DNA from: Lunatibacter salilacus
GTDB taxonomy: Bacteria > Bacteroidota > Bacteroidia > Cytophagales > Cyclobacteriaceae
Length of the DNA stretch: 64,000 nt
Direction: 5' to 3'
Assembly: GCF_009797935.1 (NCBI RefSeq)
Contig: NZ_VOLC01000001.1
Coordinates: 496,001-560,000, forward strand
Within the stretch, counting starts at the first letter, position 1; each line of letters starts with the position of its first letter. The notes beneath the pieces are model-generated. The model saw only the letters and a program-made list of their open reading frames with translations, was not told the DNA's origin and did not search any database. Position numbers and translations under genes: made by a program. Positions 9,547 through 18,829 of this stretch are shown one piece after another.

Positions 9547-11166
9547 TTAAGGCTTGGCATCCCACCAGAGTTTGGTGGAGTTCTTATTACCACCTCTTGA
9601 AGTAAGTTCTGGAAATTCCTCTGCTGCTTCGACAGCTGCTCTGTTATTGTTGTATTCTCCTTCTACAAAAATGAGTCTAGGCATAACTACATCACGAGGA
9701 ACATCAACGTTATCGGAAGCAACCCGAGGATAAAACTTCGGGTATCTGTTTCTTCGTAATTCAGCCCAGGCCTCCCAACCATCAGGATAGAGAGCGAGCC
9801 ATTTTTGGGTAGCAATTTGCTCCAACTGCTTCTCTTTGGTACCAGTAGTCAAAAAAGCTACAGGTATATCTGACGAGGCAGGCAAATTCCATTCGGTTCT
9901 CGAATAAGTTACAGGTGCGGGAGTATTTGTACTCGAAATATAGGCCTGCACTTGTTCGGCAGAAGCACCAATCCTTTCTTCTGTCATTGACATTTCGATT
10001 CCTTTTTCATAAAGATCTTTGGCAGTACCACCCATTGCCCATCCTTCCAAAGCCCCTTCGGCTCTGTTAAAATATACCTCAGCAGCTGGTAGCATTCTCA
10101 ATGGAGGGCCAGCTGGAGACCCTCCCCTTCCAAGATTCAACCACCTTTCACCCACATCGGAAAAGCCTCTACTCAAAGCTCCTTGATCAAGATCTGCCCT
10201 GGGAAGACCATTTCTAAGACCCCTATAGGGCACACTTGTATCACCGGTTCTAAAATCATCCGTTGTCCGGAAATAAACTTCAAGCCGAGGGTCTTCATAT
10301 CCCTTCAATAAACTCTCCATTAAAGCACTCATACGGAATTCATTCCAATCCGTTATCGTCCATAGTGGATGCCGTGAATTGATAGTCGTATTAATAGCCG
10401 CACTCTCGTCGTTGGTCAACATCACTCCATCAGCAACAGCCTTTTCAGCTTCGGATTTCGCTAAAGCTGGCTCCACATACTTTACGCGAAGTGCAAGTCT
10501 CAACCGAAGAGAGTTTGCATAAGTCAACCATTTATCCACGCTTCCGCTAAATACTTGATCATGAGCTGTGAAAGCAGATCCACCCCTATTTGCCTTAAGT
10601 ACAGCTACAGCCGCATCCAGTTCTTGAAAGAAGTTTTTGTATATGGATTCTTGGGTATCATAAGGGACAACGGTTTCTCCATTTCCAAAATTTGAATAGA
10701 TTACCGGCCCATAATAATCCGTGTACCTGTGATAGGCCTGAACCTTCAATACTTTTGCAAAGGCATTTTCCAACGGTAAATTATTTGTCGCAGTAAAATC
10801 TTCAACAAACTTAATTATCGGTGCCGCCTGTCCGTAGAAATAATTCCAACTACCGTTTGTCCAGCCACCCACTTGAATATGCCTATCTGAATCGAAATTG
10901 GTGGCTGTATTTGCGAAATACTGCGCATAAATGTCAGCAAACAGATTTTGACCTGTCTGATAGTTTCCTGCTCCACCACCTGGTGCACCAGTCATCGCCC
11001 GCATCTGGCCATTGGCAAATGCCTGACCCAAAAGACCAATATCCAGGTTATCCGCAAGGATCACATCAGGCTTCGTGTTGAGCTCTTCAAAATTCTCTGT
11101 ACAACCTCCAAAGACAAAGGCAGCGATAGAAAATCCAATAATATTTTTAAATATTTTCATAGTCAT
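9547..11166 (-). CDS. SusD/RagB-family nutrient-binding lipoprotein (second pair)
   Basis: This surface-exposed lipoprotein is the partner of the SusC protein encoded upstream. The lipoprotein signal ends VFGGC and leads into TENFEELNTKPDV, the same SusD-like_2 N-terminal pattern as the first SusD. Length is 539 aa. Two start codons 6 bases apart are possible (11166 and 11160); MKIFKN from 11160 gives the more typical signal peptide. The SusC gene ends 10 bases upstream, so the two form an operon, and a terminator follows the stop. The C-terminal segment contains the WWDAKP end common in this group. Confidence 0.93.
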   Translation of the reverse strand: MTMKIFKNIIGFSIAAFVFGGCTENFEELNTKPDVILADNLDIGLLGQAFANGQMRAMTGAPGGGAGNYQTGQNLFADIYAQYFANTATNFDSDRHIQVGGWTNGSWNYFYGQAAPIIKFVEDFTATNNLPLENAFAKVLKVQAYHRYTDYYGPVIYSNFGNGETVVPYDTQESIYKNFFQELDAAVAVLKANRGGSAFTAHDQVFSGSVDKWLTYANSLRLRLALRVKYVEPALAKSEAEKAVADGVMLTNDESAAINTTINSRHPLWTITDWNEFRMSALMESLLKGYEDPRLEVYFRTTDDFRTGDTSVPYRGLRNGLPRADLDQGALSRGFSDVGERWLNLGRGGSPAGPPLRMLPAAEVYFNRAEGALEGWAMGGTAKDLYEKGIEMSMTEERIGASAEQVQAYISSTNTPAPVTYSRTEWNLPASSDIPVAFLTTGTKEKQLEQIATQKWLALYPDGWEAWAELRRNRYPKFYPRVASDNVDVPRDVVMPRLIFVEGEYNNNRAAVEAAEEFPELTSRGGNKNSTKLWWDAKP

Positions 11167-11175
11167 TACAATTTT

Positions 11176-14100
11176 TTAAAATCCAAGATTAAGATTAAAA
11201 CCGAAGGATCTTGCTGTTGGTGGAGCAAAAGACTCTCTGCCTCCTGAATTGGAGCCTGTACCAACTGTCACGTCTGGATCAAGGTTTCCTGCTTCGTTAA
11301 GGAAGAAAAACAAATTCCTGGCAACGAAGTTGATACTTACGCTGTTGATTGGAAAACCTTCCAGCTTTTTGGCAGGAATAGTATATCCTACAACAGCTTC
11401 TCTCATTCGTATGTTAGTCGCAGAAACAGTAAACACTTCACCAATAGGTGCATTTCTACCACCCATATTTACCCAGAATTGTTCCGCTGTTATTTGAATA
11501 TCATTAGGTTCACCTGTTTCCAAAACTGCAGTTTCATGTTCCATAAAGTTTTGACCGAAGATCAATCCCCCTTCCCGTCCTGGCAAGGTCTCTTCTGTCA
11601 ACCCATCAGCATAAATGATGGCATTGGTAAAGGAAGTGATGCTTCCTCCCTGACGGAAATCGATGGTAAAGTTCGCACGGAAGTTTTTGTAGTTAAATGA
11701 GTTTTGAATACCTCCCAACCAAATTGGGTTGTAATTCGCAACACGGACAGTAAATCCAGGAGTCGTTCTTGGAATACCGTTTTCGCCAATGATTACCCGT
11801 CCTTGATCGTCCCTGAGGTAACCCCTGGAATAAACCTCTCCAAATTGGGACCCTTCTTCAATTCGAAAGCGGGTTAAGAAAGAAGAGCCGATTTCTACAC
11901 TTGGGCGCTCGTCATTAATTTCTTTAACTAAAGAAATATTTCTTGCAAAATTCGAAGTGATCGTCCATTCAAAATCAGCTTTACGTACTGGAGTCAATGT
12001 AATTACCGCTTCGATACCTTCATTCTGCACATTTCCCCCGTTTGTGAAAAACTGGGAAGCTCCAGAACCTACAGGAAGGCCTACTGTAAATAGCTGGTTA
12101 AATGAATTTGTTTTATAGTAAGTGAAATCCAATCCCACCTTATTGTCAACAAATCTCATATCAGCACCAAGTTCTATGGATTGGGTAGTTTCTGGAAGAA
12201 GATTAGCATTTGGAAGAGTTGTACTTAAGGATAAATATCCTGCCCGTCCTCCAGCTGCAAAGGCCGCTTGACGCTGCAATTGGAAAGGACTTGTGTCGTT
12301 ACCCACTTCGGCAAAAGAACCCCTAAGTTTGGCAAAAGTAAACCAAGTTGGCATTTCAACCAAGTCGGAGATTACAGCGTTCAATCCTACAGATGGATAG
12401 AAGAACGACCAATTGTCTCTTGGTAGGGTAGAACTCCAATCATTTCTGGCTGTAATATCCAAGAATACAGCATTTTTCCAGGCAAACTGTCCAAATGCAT
12501 ATAATGAATTTACATCCCTTGGGCTACCAATATTATAACTAGAAACTACCTGCTGCGTATTACCCAGTGCAAAGAAATTAGGAACTACCAACTGATTGCC
12601 TGTATTAGAACTTAACCCAGTATTTCGGTCTTTCCTTGCGTTACCACCAACGTTAACATTAAAAAACCAATCTTGACTAAGTGTCTTTTCGTAGGATATT
12701 AAAAAGTCAGTGTTAATCTCCATTGCTTCTGATGTACCAACTGAAAAACGTCCATTTTGGGCAATAATGTAAGAATCATTGTATTCCGTGTTGGTGCTGC
12801 CGCCAAATGAACGGTCCATCGCTGCTCTTGCCAGGATACTTAACCCTTCAGCTAACTCATAGCTTAAAGAGGTGAATGCAATGATCCGATCAGAAGTATT
12901 TGTACGAAGATTTCGATTGTTTGACCAATATGGGTTGGCACCACCGTTTGATCCTGGATTAAAATAATTCTGTCTTAGTAGTCCAGCGGAATTCACATAT
13001 TCATACTGTGATATATCCTCTGTCCGGATATTCCTTGGTAATCTATAAATATGCCTCGCTGGATTGGCATAATTTTCATCCTGAGGTAATGATTGGGAAA
13101 TGTCCTGTCGGATATAATTTATCTTAGAATCCAACGACAAATTATCCGCTAATTTATTAGTTAAACGAAGGTTGATACTATGTCGCTTTAAATCGTTATC
13201 CGGCACAACACCAGCAGCATCCGCATAGGTATAGGAGAAATAGGTTTGACTTCTTTCTGTACCACCACTCACGGATAATGTTGTAGCCATATTATGTCCG
13301 GTTTGGAAGAAATCCAGAATATTGTTAGGCTGGGGAGAATATGGATAAGTCGTTCCCTCTTTTCCAGGGGCCATGGACCATTGGGCTACTTGTTGACCAT
13401 CCATTCGGGGACCCCAAGAAAACTCAGATGCCGGAGAATAAACTCCCCCGCTTCCCTGACCGTATACATCTTGGTAGTTAGTCAACAGAATGGGCTGATC
13501 AAACATATAAGAAGTATTCAAGCTTACATTAAATCCCTGCTTACCTCTTTTCGTATTCACTACAATCGCTCCATTGTTTGCTCGGCTTCCGTACAAAGCC
13601 GCAGCATTTGGACCTTTCAACACGTTGATACTTTCAATATCATCCGGGTTCAGGTTCTCGATTCCACGTGCCGGAACACCATCAACTATATACAGGGGTT
13701 GGGAATCTCCACTAATGGACCTATTACCACGCAATACTACACGTGTTGCAGAGCCAACACCGGAACCTCCTCTATTTATGGATAAGCCGGCGACTTTACC
13801 GGAAAGAGAATTCATCACGTTCAATTCACGGGCTTCAGTCAACTCACGGGTACCAACATCCTGTACCGTGTAAGTCAATGATTTCTTTTCCCTTTCCAAT
13901 CCAAATGCAGTAACGACGACTTCAGATAAGGCAGATTCTTCTGCATTTAAAGCAACGTTAAGTACGTTTGAATTACCGATTACTAATTCCTGTCGTCCAT
14001 ATCCCAGATAGGAGAAAACCAACGTGGTTGCGGAGGATGGAACAGAGATACTGTACTGACCATCAATGTCCGTAATTGTACCCGTATTTGTTCCTTTTAC

Positions 14101-14232
14101 CAATACGCTTACCCCAGGAAGTGGGGCATCAGCGTCCGAATCAGTCACTGTACCAGTGACTGTCCTCTCCTGTGCAAAGGCAAAAACGCCAGTAAAAAGC
14201 AACAGAAGAAAAGCAAGTAGACTTTTTTTCAT
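11176..14232 (-). CDS. SusC/RagA-family TonB-linked outer-membrane transporter (second pair)
   Basis: This is a TonB-dependent outer-membrane channel. The signal peptide MKKSLLAFLLLLFTG... ends AFAQ. It is followed by a carboxypeptidase-regulatory-like domain (RTVTGTVTDSDADAPLPGV), the SEVVVTAFG motif, the plug domain (with VVLRGNRSISG and YIVDGVP) and a beta barrel ending NLNLGF with a terminal Phe. Length is 1018 aa, nearly the same as the first SusC, but the sequences differ throughout, so they are not a recent duplication. It heads an operon with the following SusD, pointing towards the first pair so that the two loci converge. Substrate unknown. Confidence 0.95.
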   Translation of the reverse strand: MKKSLLAFLLLLFTGVFAFAQERTVTGTVTDSDADAPLPGVSVLVKGTNTGTITDIDGQYSISVPSSATTLVFSYLGYGRQELVIGNSNVLNVALNAEESALSEVVVTAFGLEREKKSLTYTVQDVGTRELTEARELNVMNSLSGKVAGLSINRGGSGVGSATRVVLRGNRSISGDSQPLYIVDGVPARGIENLNPDDIESINVLKGPNAAALYGSRANNGAIVVNTKRGKQGFNVSLNTSYMFDQPILLTNYQDVYGQGSGGVYSPASEFSWGPRMDGQQVAQWSMAPGKEGTTYPYSPQPNNILDFFQTGHNMATTLSVSGGTERSQTYFSYTYADAAGVVPDNDLKRHSINLRLTNKLADNLSLDSKINYIRQDISQSLPQDENYANPARHIYRLPRNIRTEDISQYEYVNSAGLLRQNYFNPGSNGGANPYWSNNRNLRTNTSDRIIAFTSLSYELAEGLSILARAAMDRSFGGSTNTEYNDSYIIAQNGRFSVGTSEAMEINTDFLISYEKTLSQDWFFNVNVGGNARKDRNTGLSSNTGNQLVVPNFFALGNTQQVVSSYNIGSPRDVNSLYAFGQFAWKNAVFLDITARNDWSSTLPRDNWSFFYPSVGLNAVISDLVEMPTWFTFAKLRGSFAEVGNDTSPFQLQRQAAFAAGGRAGYLSLSTTLPNANLLPETTQSIELGADMRFVDNKVGLDFTYYKTNSFNQLFTVGLPVGSGASQFFTNGGNVQNEGIEAVITLTPVRKADFEWTITSNFARNISLVKEINDERPSVEIGSSFLTRFRIEEGSQFGEVYSRGYLRDDQGRVIIGENGIPRTTPGFTVRVANYNPIWLGGIQNSFNYKNFRANFTIDFRQGGSITSFTNAIIYADGLTEETLPGREGGLIFGQNFMEHETAVLETGEPNDIQITAEQFWVNMGGRNAPIGEVFTVSATNIRMREAVVGYTIPAKKLEGFPINSVSINFVARNLFFFLNEAGNLDPDVTVGTGSNSGGRESFAPPTARSFGFNLNLGF

Positions 14233-14727
14233 AAGTTTAGTTATTGATTAAATTATAATTGTTGACAGCACTTTATACTTCCACTAATAGTTTATTTATT
14301 ACGCTAAATTTTTTTCGACCGAAATCTCTTTCCTAAATATCGTCACATAATTGTCCTTTCTTTTTTTGATTATAGCCTAAATTATTTATTTCGGTAGATT
14401 ATACCGGAAGGTTTAGTTTGTAGGTACTAAAATATGGAGATGGATAGGTTGATAGGTGTTTATTTCGGGCTAGGCAAATTTATTATTACTCGAATATTAC
14501 GAATAAATTATATTCCAAACAATGGATAAACCATTTAAATATTTCTTCGATTTATCTTTTCTTTCAAGAGGTGTTAATTTTGAGCGGCTTACTTTTAAAA
14601 ATGAATTCGTTTCATACGACATTTTTTTGTATTTGAAATATATTAAACAACGTTTTACGATTGAATTTTTGCAGCTAATATGAAAATATTGATTTAGGTT
14701 TAAATTTAAATAAAATACCTAGTTAAA
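14233..14727. other. AT-rich intergenic region between SusC and the Nramp-like gene
   Basis: This 495-base stretch carries no supported gene. It must contain the promoter of the second SusC/SusD operon (minus strand). A minus-strand -7-like element (CAAATTTA on +, 14475-14482) is present, but no -33 element is correctly spaced, so I do not call a promoter. No terminator hairpin was seen after the Nramp-like gene, whose transcript ends here. Confidence 0.45.
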
Positions 14728-15996
14728 TCAAAGTAATTCCTTCAATGCCAAAAATCCCGTATAGGAGATAATAATTGAAAAAACAAAAGCAGCCGAAAGT
14801 CCGATGTTCAGGAGTAACCCAGCCTTGTGTTCTCCCATCAAATCCCTCCTATTAATAAGGTATAAAATACATCCAATCACGACTGGTAAAATAAAAACAG
14901 CAGCCACCTGGGTCATAATCTGAGCCAAAATGGGGTTGGCTCCCAAAATTGGCACAGTGAGTCCAAACACACAGGCTATTCCGGTAAGGATTTTAAACCG
15001 CTTCGAGGTAGTATCCAAAACCCCTTCTTTATAATCGGCAATTAATAAAGGTGCAACCATCAATATTGGAAAAATGGAAGAAAGCCCTGCACTCAGTGCC
15101 CCTGTCATAAAGAGTGCCACGGCAAACTTCCCTGCAATGGGTTCCAAGGTATATACCATATCCAGCACCCGCTCTATAGTTTTGCCCTCCACAAAAAGAG
15201 ATCCTGCTGCCGCTGCCATAATCGAAAGGTTGATAACAAACATTAAAACGGCCGAGAAAAGCGCATCGTTGGATTGTTCTTTTGTATGGGCCTTCGTCCA
15301 ACCCTTTCCTCTCAACAACAAAGGTCTAACGACAAATGTCGGGGCCGCCATGGTTGTACCCACAAATGCTGCCACCAAAAGTTTTCCACCCGGTACAGCT
15401 GGTATTGTCGGCTTCAAACCACCTACTATATCCATAGGGTCCGGCAAAACCACAAACATGGAAATAATGAAGGAGATGCCCATCAGGGTGACAAATACGA
15501 TCAAAACTTTTTCAAAAAAGGAATATTGGCCCACCCACAACAACGCATACATGGTGACTATCAGGGTAATTGCGATGCCCAAAACAGCCCAATAACTTTC
15601 CGAAGGAAGGGAAGGGACAAAAAGTACAGCTACCTCATAAAGGGCACTGGCACTTAGTCCAAGTATGCCCGTAAGCGAATTCCACTGGGCGATTACAATC
15701 CCTGTCACTACAATAATGGCGAGGGTCTTTCCTCCTCTAATCTTCGTTTTAAAACTATATATGGAGGTTTGTCCTGTAACTATGGCGTACCTCCCATAAG
15801 CTTCCATCAGGACCCATGCGAAAAGACAGCTTAAAAACAATACCCAAAGCAGCTGCATTCCAAATTGGCTCCCAGCCTTAGCCATTGATGTCACACTACC
15901 TGTACCAACTGTATAGCCAATACAAAATATTCCGGGGCCTATGCTGAGCATCCATGCCCATATGCTTTGCAAAAATGAATTCTTCTGTTTGTCCAT
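14728..15996 (-). CDS. Non-canonical Nramp-family transporter lacking metal-site motifs
   Basis: This inner-membrane protein (422 aa, about 11 helices) has the Nramp/LeuT-type layout, with an IGPGIFCIGY first helix and a sixth helix beginning FVGTT. Canonical Nramp proteins coordinate metal with DPGN in helix 1 and MPHN/MPHH in helix 6. Here those positions read VGTG (30-33) and AAPT (217-220), so every side-chain ligand is missing. It is therefore unlikely to move manganese or iron. Because the fold belongs to the APC superfamily, transport of an organic molecule is plausible. It is divergently arranged with the amidohydrolase/PLP/RidA genes starting at 16270, suggesting uptake of their product or substrate; that link is inference from position. 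Confidence 0.8.
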   Translation of the reverse strand: MDKQKNSFLQSIWAWMLSIGPGIFCIGYTVGTGSVTSMAKAGSQFGMQLLWVLFLSCLFAWVLMEAYGRYAIVTGQTSIYSFKTKIRGGKTLAIIVVTGIVIAQWNSLTGILGLSASALYEVAVLFVPSLPSESYWAVLGIAITLIVTMYALLWVGQYSFFEKVLIVFVTLMGISFIISMFVVLPDPMDIVGGLKPTIPAVPGGKLLVAAFVGTTMAAPTFVVRPLLLRGKGWTKAHTKEQSNDALFSAVLMFVINLSIMAAAAGSLFVEGKTIERVLDMVYTLEPIAGKFAVALFMTGALSAGLSSIFPILMVAPLLIADYKEGVLDTTSKRFKILTGIACVFGLTVPILGANPILAQIMTQVAAVFILPVVIGCILYLINRRDLMGEHKAGLLLNIGLSAAFVFSIIISYTGFLALKELL

Positions 15997-16269
15997 GATA
16001 AGAAAAGCCTCCTTTATGGCTATGGGTTTTGGTTTATCGGTAATTGATTCAGTGAATTATTGGCTGGCAGACAACAATTAAACCCTATCGTAACTCTTAA
16101 TCCTAAACTTATAAAATAATGCTTTGCAAAAATAAATTTTTATGTAATATTTAATAAATAATTCCTTCACCCTATCCATCCCATTTATGAAATAAATTGA
16201 GCGAGTATTGTACCTATCCAAAGGGTATGATCTATCAAATAACGAGAAATCTTCAACTACAAATTCCCC

Positions 16270-17568
16270 ATGCGAAAAGCCAGCCTCCATTCTTTTAAAA
16301 AAGGTGTCATCCGACTCACTTTAATTGGTTTAGTTATTCTCTTTGGCAGTCTTCCCTCATTTCTTTATGCCCAAGAAATTGATATTCTACTTAAAGGTGG
16401 ACATGTCATTGATCCCAAAAATGGCATCGATGCCGTCATGGACATTGCCATATCCAACAGGAAAATACATCAGGTCGCAGCCAATATTCCTAGTAACCAA
16501 GCCAAGCAAATCATTGATGTCAGCGGATTGTACGTTACCCCTGGATTGATAGACATGCATGTACATGTCTTCCACGGAACCGAACCCCAGTCCTATATAG
16601 CTGACGGACATACGAGCTTACCCCCGGATGGATTTACCTTTCGTTCGGGTGTCACTACAGTAGTGGATGCCGGATCCGCCGGATGGCGAAATTTTAGGTT
16701 GTTTAAGCAGCAGACTATTGACCGCTCTCAAACACGAATTTTGGCCTTCCTAAATATTGTAGGGACCGGGATGTATGGCCGCTTTGAGGAACAGGATGTG
16801 TCAGACATGAACCCCACTATGACGGCCAACATGATTACCAGACTATTTCCTGAACTATTGGTAGGTATAAAATCAGCTCACTATTGGGGAGGATTTACCC
16901 AAGTTGATCTTGCTGTGGAAGCGGGCAATCTGGCCAATGTTCCCGTAATGGTAGATTTTGGAGAACATCAGCCCCCAAATTCCATCGAGGCCCTGTTTAT
17001 GAAGCACCTGCGACCGGGAGATATATTCACCCACACCTACTCCTATGGACCTGCAAACCGGGAAACAGTGGTAAATGAAGACCTACAGGTAAACCCCTTT
17101 ATTTTCGAAGCCCAAAAACGGGGAATTATTTTTGATGTTGGCCATGGTGGTGGTGCATTCTCTTTTAGACAAGCTATACCTTCTCTGCAGCAGGGTTTTC
17201 TGCCGGATGTAATCAGTTCTGACTTGCACAAAGACAGCATGAATGGTGCCTTTAAAGACATGACCAACCTGCTTTCTAAATTTATGAATATGGGCATGTC
17301 ACTTTCTGACGTGATTCTGCGGTCTACTTGGAAACCTGCACAGGTTATTTCACGCGAAGATTTGGGGCATTTGAGCGTGGGTACGGAAGCGGATATTGCA
17401 GTTTTCAGCTTGAGAGAGGGGAATTTCGGATTTCAGGATATCCGACGCACAAAGATTGAAGGGACTCAAAAGCTGGAAGCCGAACTAACTATCAGGGCAG
17501 GGAGAATCATGTGGGACCTGAACGGCATCAGTGCCCCCCATTGGGAAACAGAGATTAGCAAAAAATGA
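16270..17568 (+). CDS. Exported amidohydrolase/deacetylase-family metallohydrolase (copy 1)
   Basis: This is a TIM-barrel amidohydrolase of the group containing EF_0837 and Atu3266-type enzymes, which remove acyl groups from amino-acid- or hydroxy-acid-like substrates. A signal peptide (about 1-35, ending LYAQE) puts it in the periplasm. Metal-site residues are intact: HxH in PGLIDMHVH (His97, His99), candidate carboxylated Lys201 in VGIKSAH, His233 in FGEHQP, His255 in FTHTYS and catalytic Asp318 in SSDLH. The C-terminus returns to the small beta-sandwich (LSVGTEADIAVF). The next gene overlaps its stop (ATGA), so translation may be coupled. The exact substrate cannot be told; cytosolic relatives are often encoded beside SelA-like enzymes, as here. 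Confidence 0.88.
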   Translation: MRKASLHSFKKGVIRLTLIGLVILFGSLPSFLYAQEIDILLKGGHVIDPKNGIDAVMDIAISNRKIHQVAANIPSNQAKQIIDVSGLYVTPGLIDMHVHVFHGTEPQSYIADGHTSLPPDGFTFRSGVTTVVDAGSAGWRNFRLFKQQTIDRSQTRILAFLNIVGTGMYGRFEEQDVSDMNPTMTANMITRLFPELLVGIKSAHYWGGFTQVDLAVEAGNLANVPVMVDFGEHQPPNSIEALFMKHLRPGDIFTHTYSYGPANRETVVNEDLQVNPFIFEAQKRGIIFDVGHGGGAFSFRQAIPSLQQGFLPDVISSDLHKDSMNGAFKDMTNLLSKFMNMGMSLSDVILRSTWKPAQVISREDLGHLSVGTEADIAVFSLREGNFGFQDIRRTKIEGTQKLEAELTIRAGRIMWDLNGISAPHWETEISKK

Positions 17569-18824
17569 ATAAATCGGAGGGGCAGTTCCATATGGTGCAT
17601 CGTTTTCTATTATTCCTGATTTTAGGATTAGTGTTGGGAACGCCATTAATAGCTCAGGATCATGACATCATCCTTGTCAACGGACATCTAATAGATGCTA
17701 AAAATGGAATAAACCAACCCATGGACATTGCCATACGGGATGGAAAAGTCTCTAAAATAGCCGAAAAAATCCTTCATAAAGAGGGGAAGCGTGTAATTGA
17801 TGTTCAGGGATTAATCATAAGCCCCGGACTGATAGATCCCCACACCCATGTTTATGTGGGTGAAAAGCCCAGAACCTTTGCCGGTGGAAGTTCCAGTGTA
17901 TCGCCGGACGACTTCACATTTCGGTCAGGAGTCACCACAGTAGTAGACGCTGGAACCTCGGGGTGGAGGAATTTTGAAGACTTCAAAAAGACGGTAATCG
18001 ATGTTTCCCAAACCCGGATTTTGGCATTTCTTAATATTGCCGGGGGAGGCATGCAAGGTAATCCAGCCCAAGAGGATATCACGGATATGAATCCGGAAAT
18101 CACTGCGCAGACTATAGCTAAACACCCGCAGCATTTGGTAGGCGTAAAAATAGGCCACTATGAGGGAAAGGATTGGACTCCTTTTGACCGTGCCTTGAAT
18201 GCTGGTAGCTTGGCTAACGTACCTCTTTTGGTAGAGTGCCATTTACCGGAATATTCCCTCGCAGACCAGTTAAAACGAATGCGTCCGGGGGATATATTAA
18301 GCCATACCTATGAAAATATCCGCGACAGGGAGCCCATTATTGATAGCCAAGGAAAACTACTGCCAGAAGTCAAAGCAGCCAAAGATCGGGGTATTCTCTT
18401 CGATGTGAGCCATGGAGGAGCGGGGTTTTGGTTTAATCAAGCTATCCCTGCCATTCAGCAAGGTTTGACGCCAGATACTTTTGGTACAGATTTGCATCGG
18501 TTCAGCATGAACTCCGGCATGAAGAATTTTTCCAATGTTTTGTCTAAATTTATGGCCATGGGAATGTCCCTTGAGGCAGTACTCACCCAAGCCTCCTGGA
18601 AGACGGCACAAGCCCTAAAACGGGAAGATCTGGGACACCTCAGCGTGGGAACTGAAGCAGATATTGCTATATTTAGAATACGTAAAGGAGAATTCGGGTT
18701 TGTAGACTCGGCAGGACAACATATACAAGGAAATCAACTTTTGGAGGCTGAATTAACCATCAGGGCAGGACGAATCGTCTATGACTTAAATGGGCTGTCA
18801 GCTTCCCCATATAACAACCACTAA
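17565..18824 (+). CDS. Exported amidohydrolase/deacetylase-family metallohydrolase (copy 2)
   Basis: This is a tandem paralogue of the preceding gene, with the same fold and motifs: HxH at His93/His95 (LIDPHTH), Lys195 (VGVKIGH), His226 (VECHLP), His247 (LSHTYE) and Asp309 (GTDLH). Both copies therefore look catalytically competent. The residues around these positions differ between the copies (FGEHQP against VECHLP), suggesting different substrate preferences. Two starts are possible: 17565, overlapping the upstream stop, or 17592, which gives a cleaner signal peptide (MVHRFLLFLILG...LIAQ) and has a GGAGGGG purine tract about 10 bases upstream, unusual in a phylum that rarely uses Shine-Dalgarno sequences. 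The PLP gene begins 5 bases after its stop. Confidence 0.87.
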   Translation: MNKSEGQFHMVHRFLLFLILGLVLGTPLIAQDHDIILVNGHLIDAKNGINQPMDIAIRDGKVSKIAEKILHKEGKRVIDVQGLIISPGLIDPHTHVYVGEKPRTFAGGSSSVSPDDFTFRSGVTTVVDAGTSGWRNFEDFKKTVIDVSQTRILAFLNIAGGGMQGNPAQEDITDMNPEITAQTIAKHPQHLVGVKIGHYEGKDWTPFDRALNAGSLANVPLLVECHLPEYSLADQLKRMRPGDILSHTYENIRDREPIIDSQGKLLPEVKAAKDRGILFDVSHGGAGFWFNQAIPAIQQGLTPDTFGTDLHRFSMNSGMKNFSNVLSKFMAMGMSLEAVLTQASWKTAQALKREDLGHLSVGTEADIAIFRIRKGEFGFVDSAGQHIQGNQLLEAELTIRAGRIVYDLNGLSASPYNNH

Positions 18825-18829
18825 ATAAA

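Noticed and set aside
13294-13873. Two open frames of 163 and 99 codons on + inside the second SusC gene.
   Set aside because: They are shadows of the plug-domain coding region, with low-complexity translations and no domain.
14475-14482. A minus-strand -7-like element upstream of the second SusC gene.
   Set aside because: No -33 element at a suitable distance, and the implied leader of about 235 bases is long; the region is so AT-rich that chance matches are expected.
15074-15657. Overlapping + strand open frames of 173 and 127 codons opposite the Nramp-like gene.
   Set aside because: They lie wholly antisense to a well-supported membrane protein and show no membrane or domain pattern of their own.
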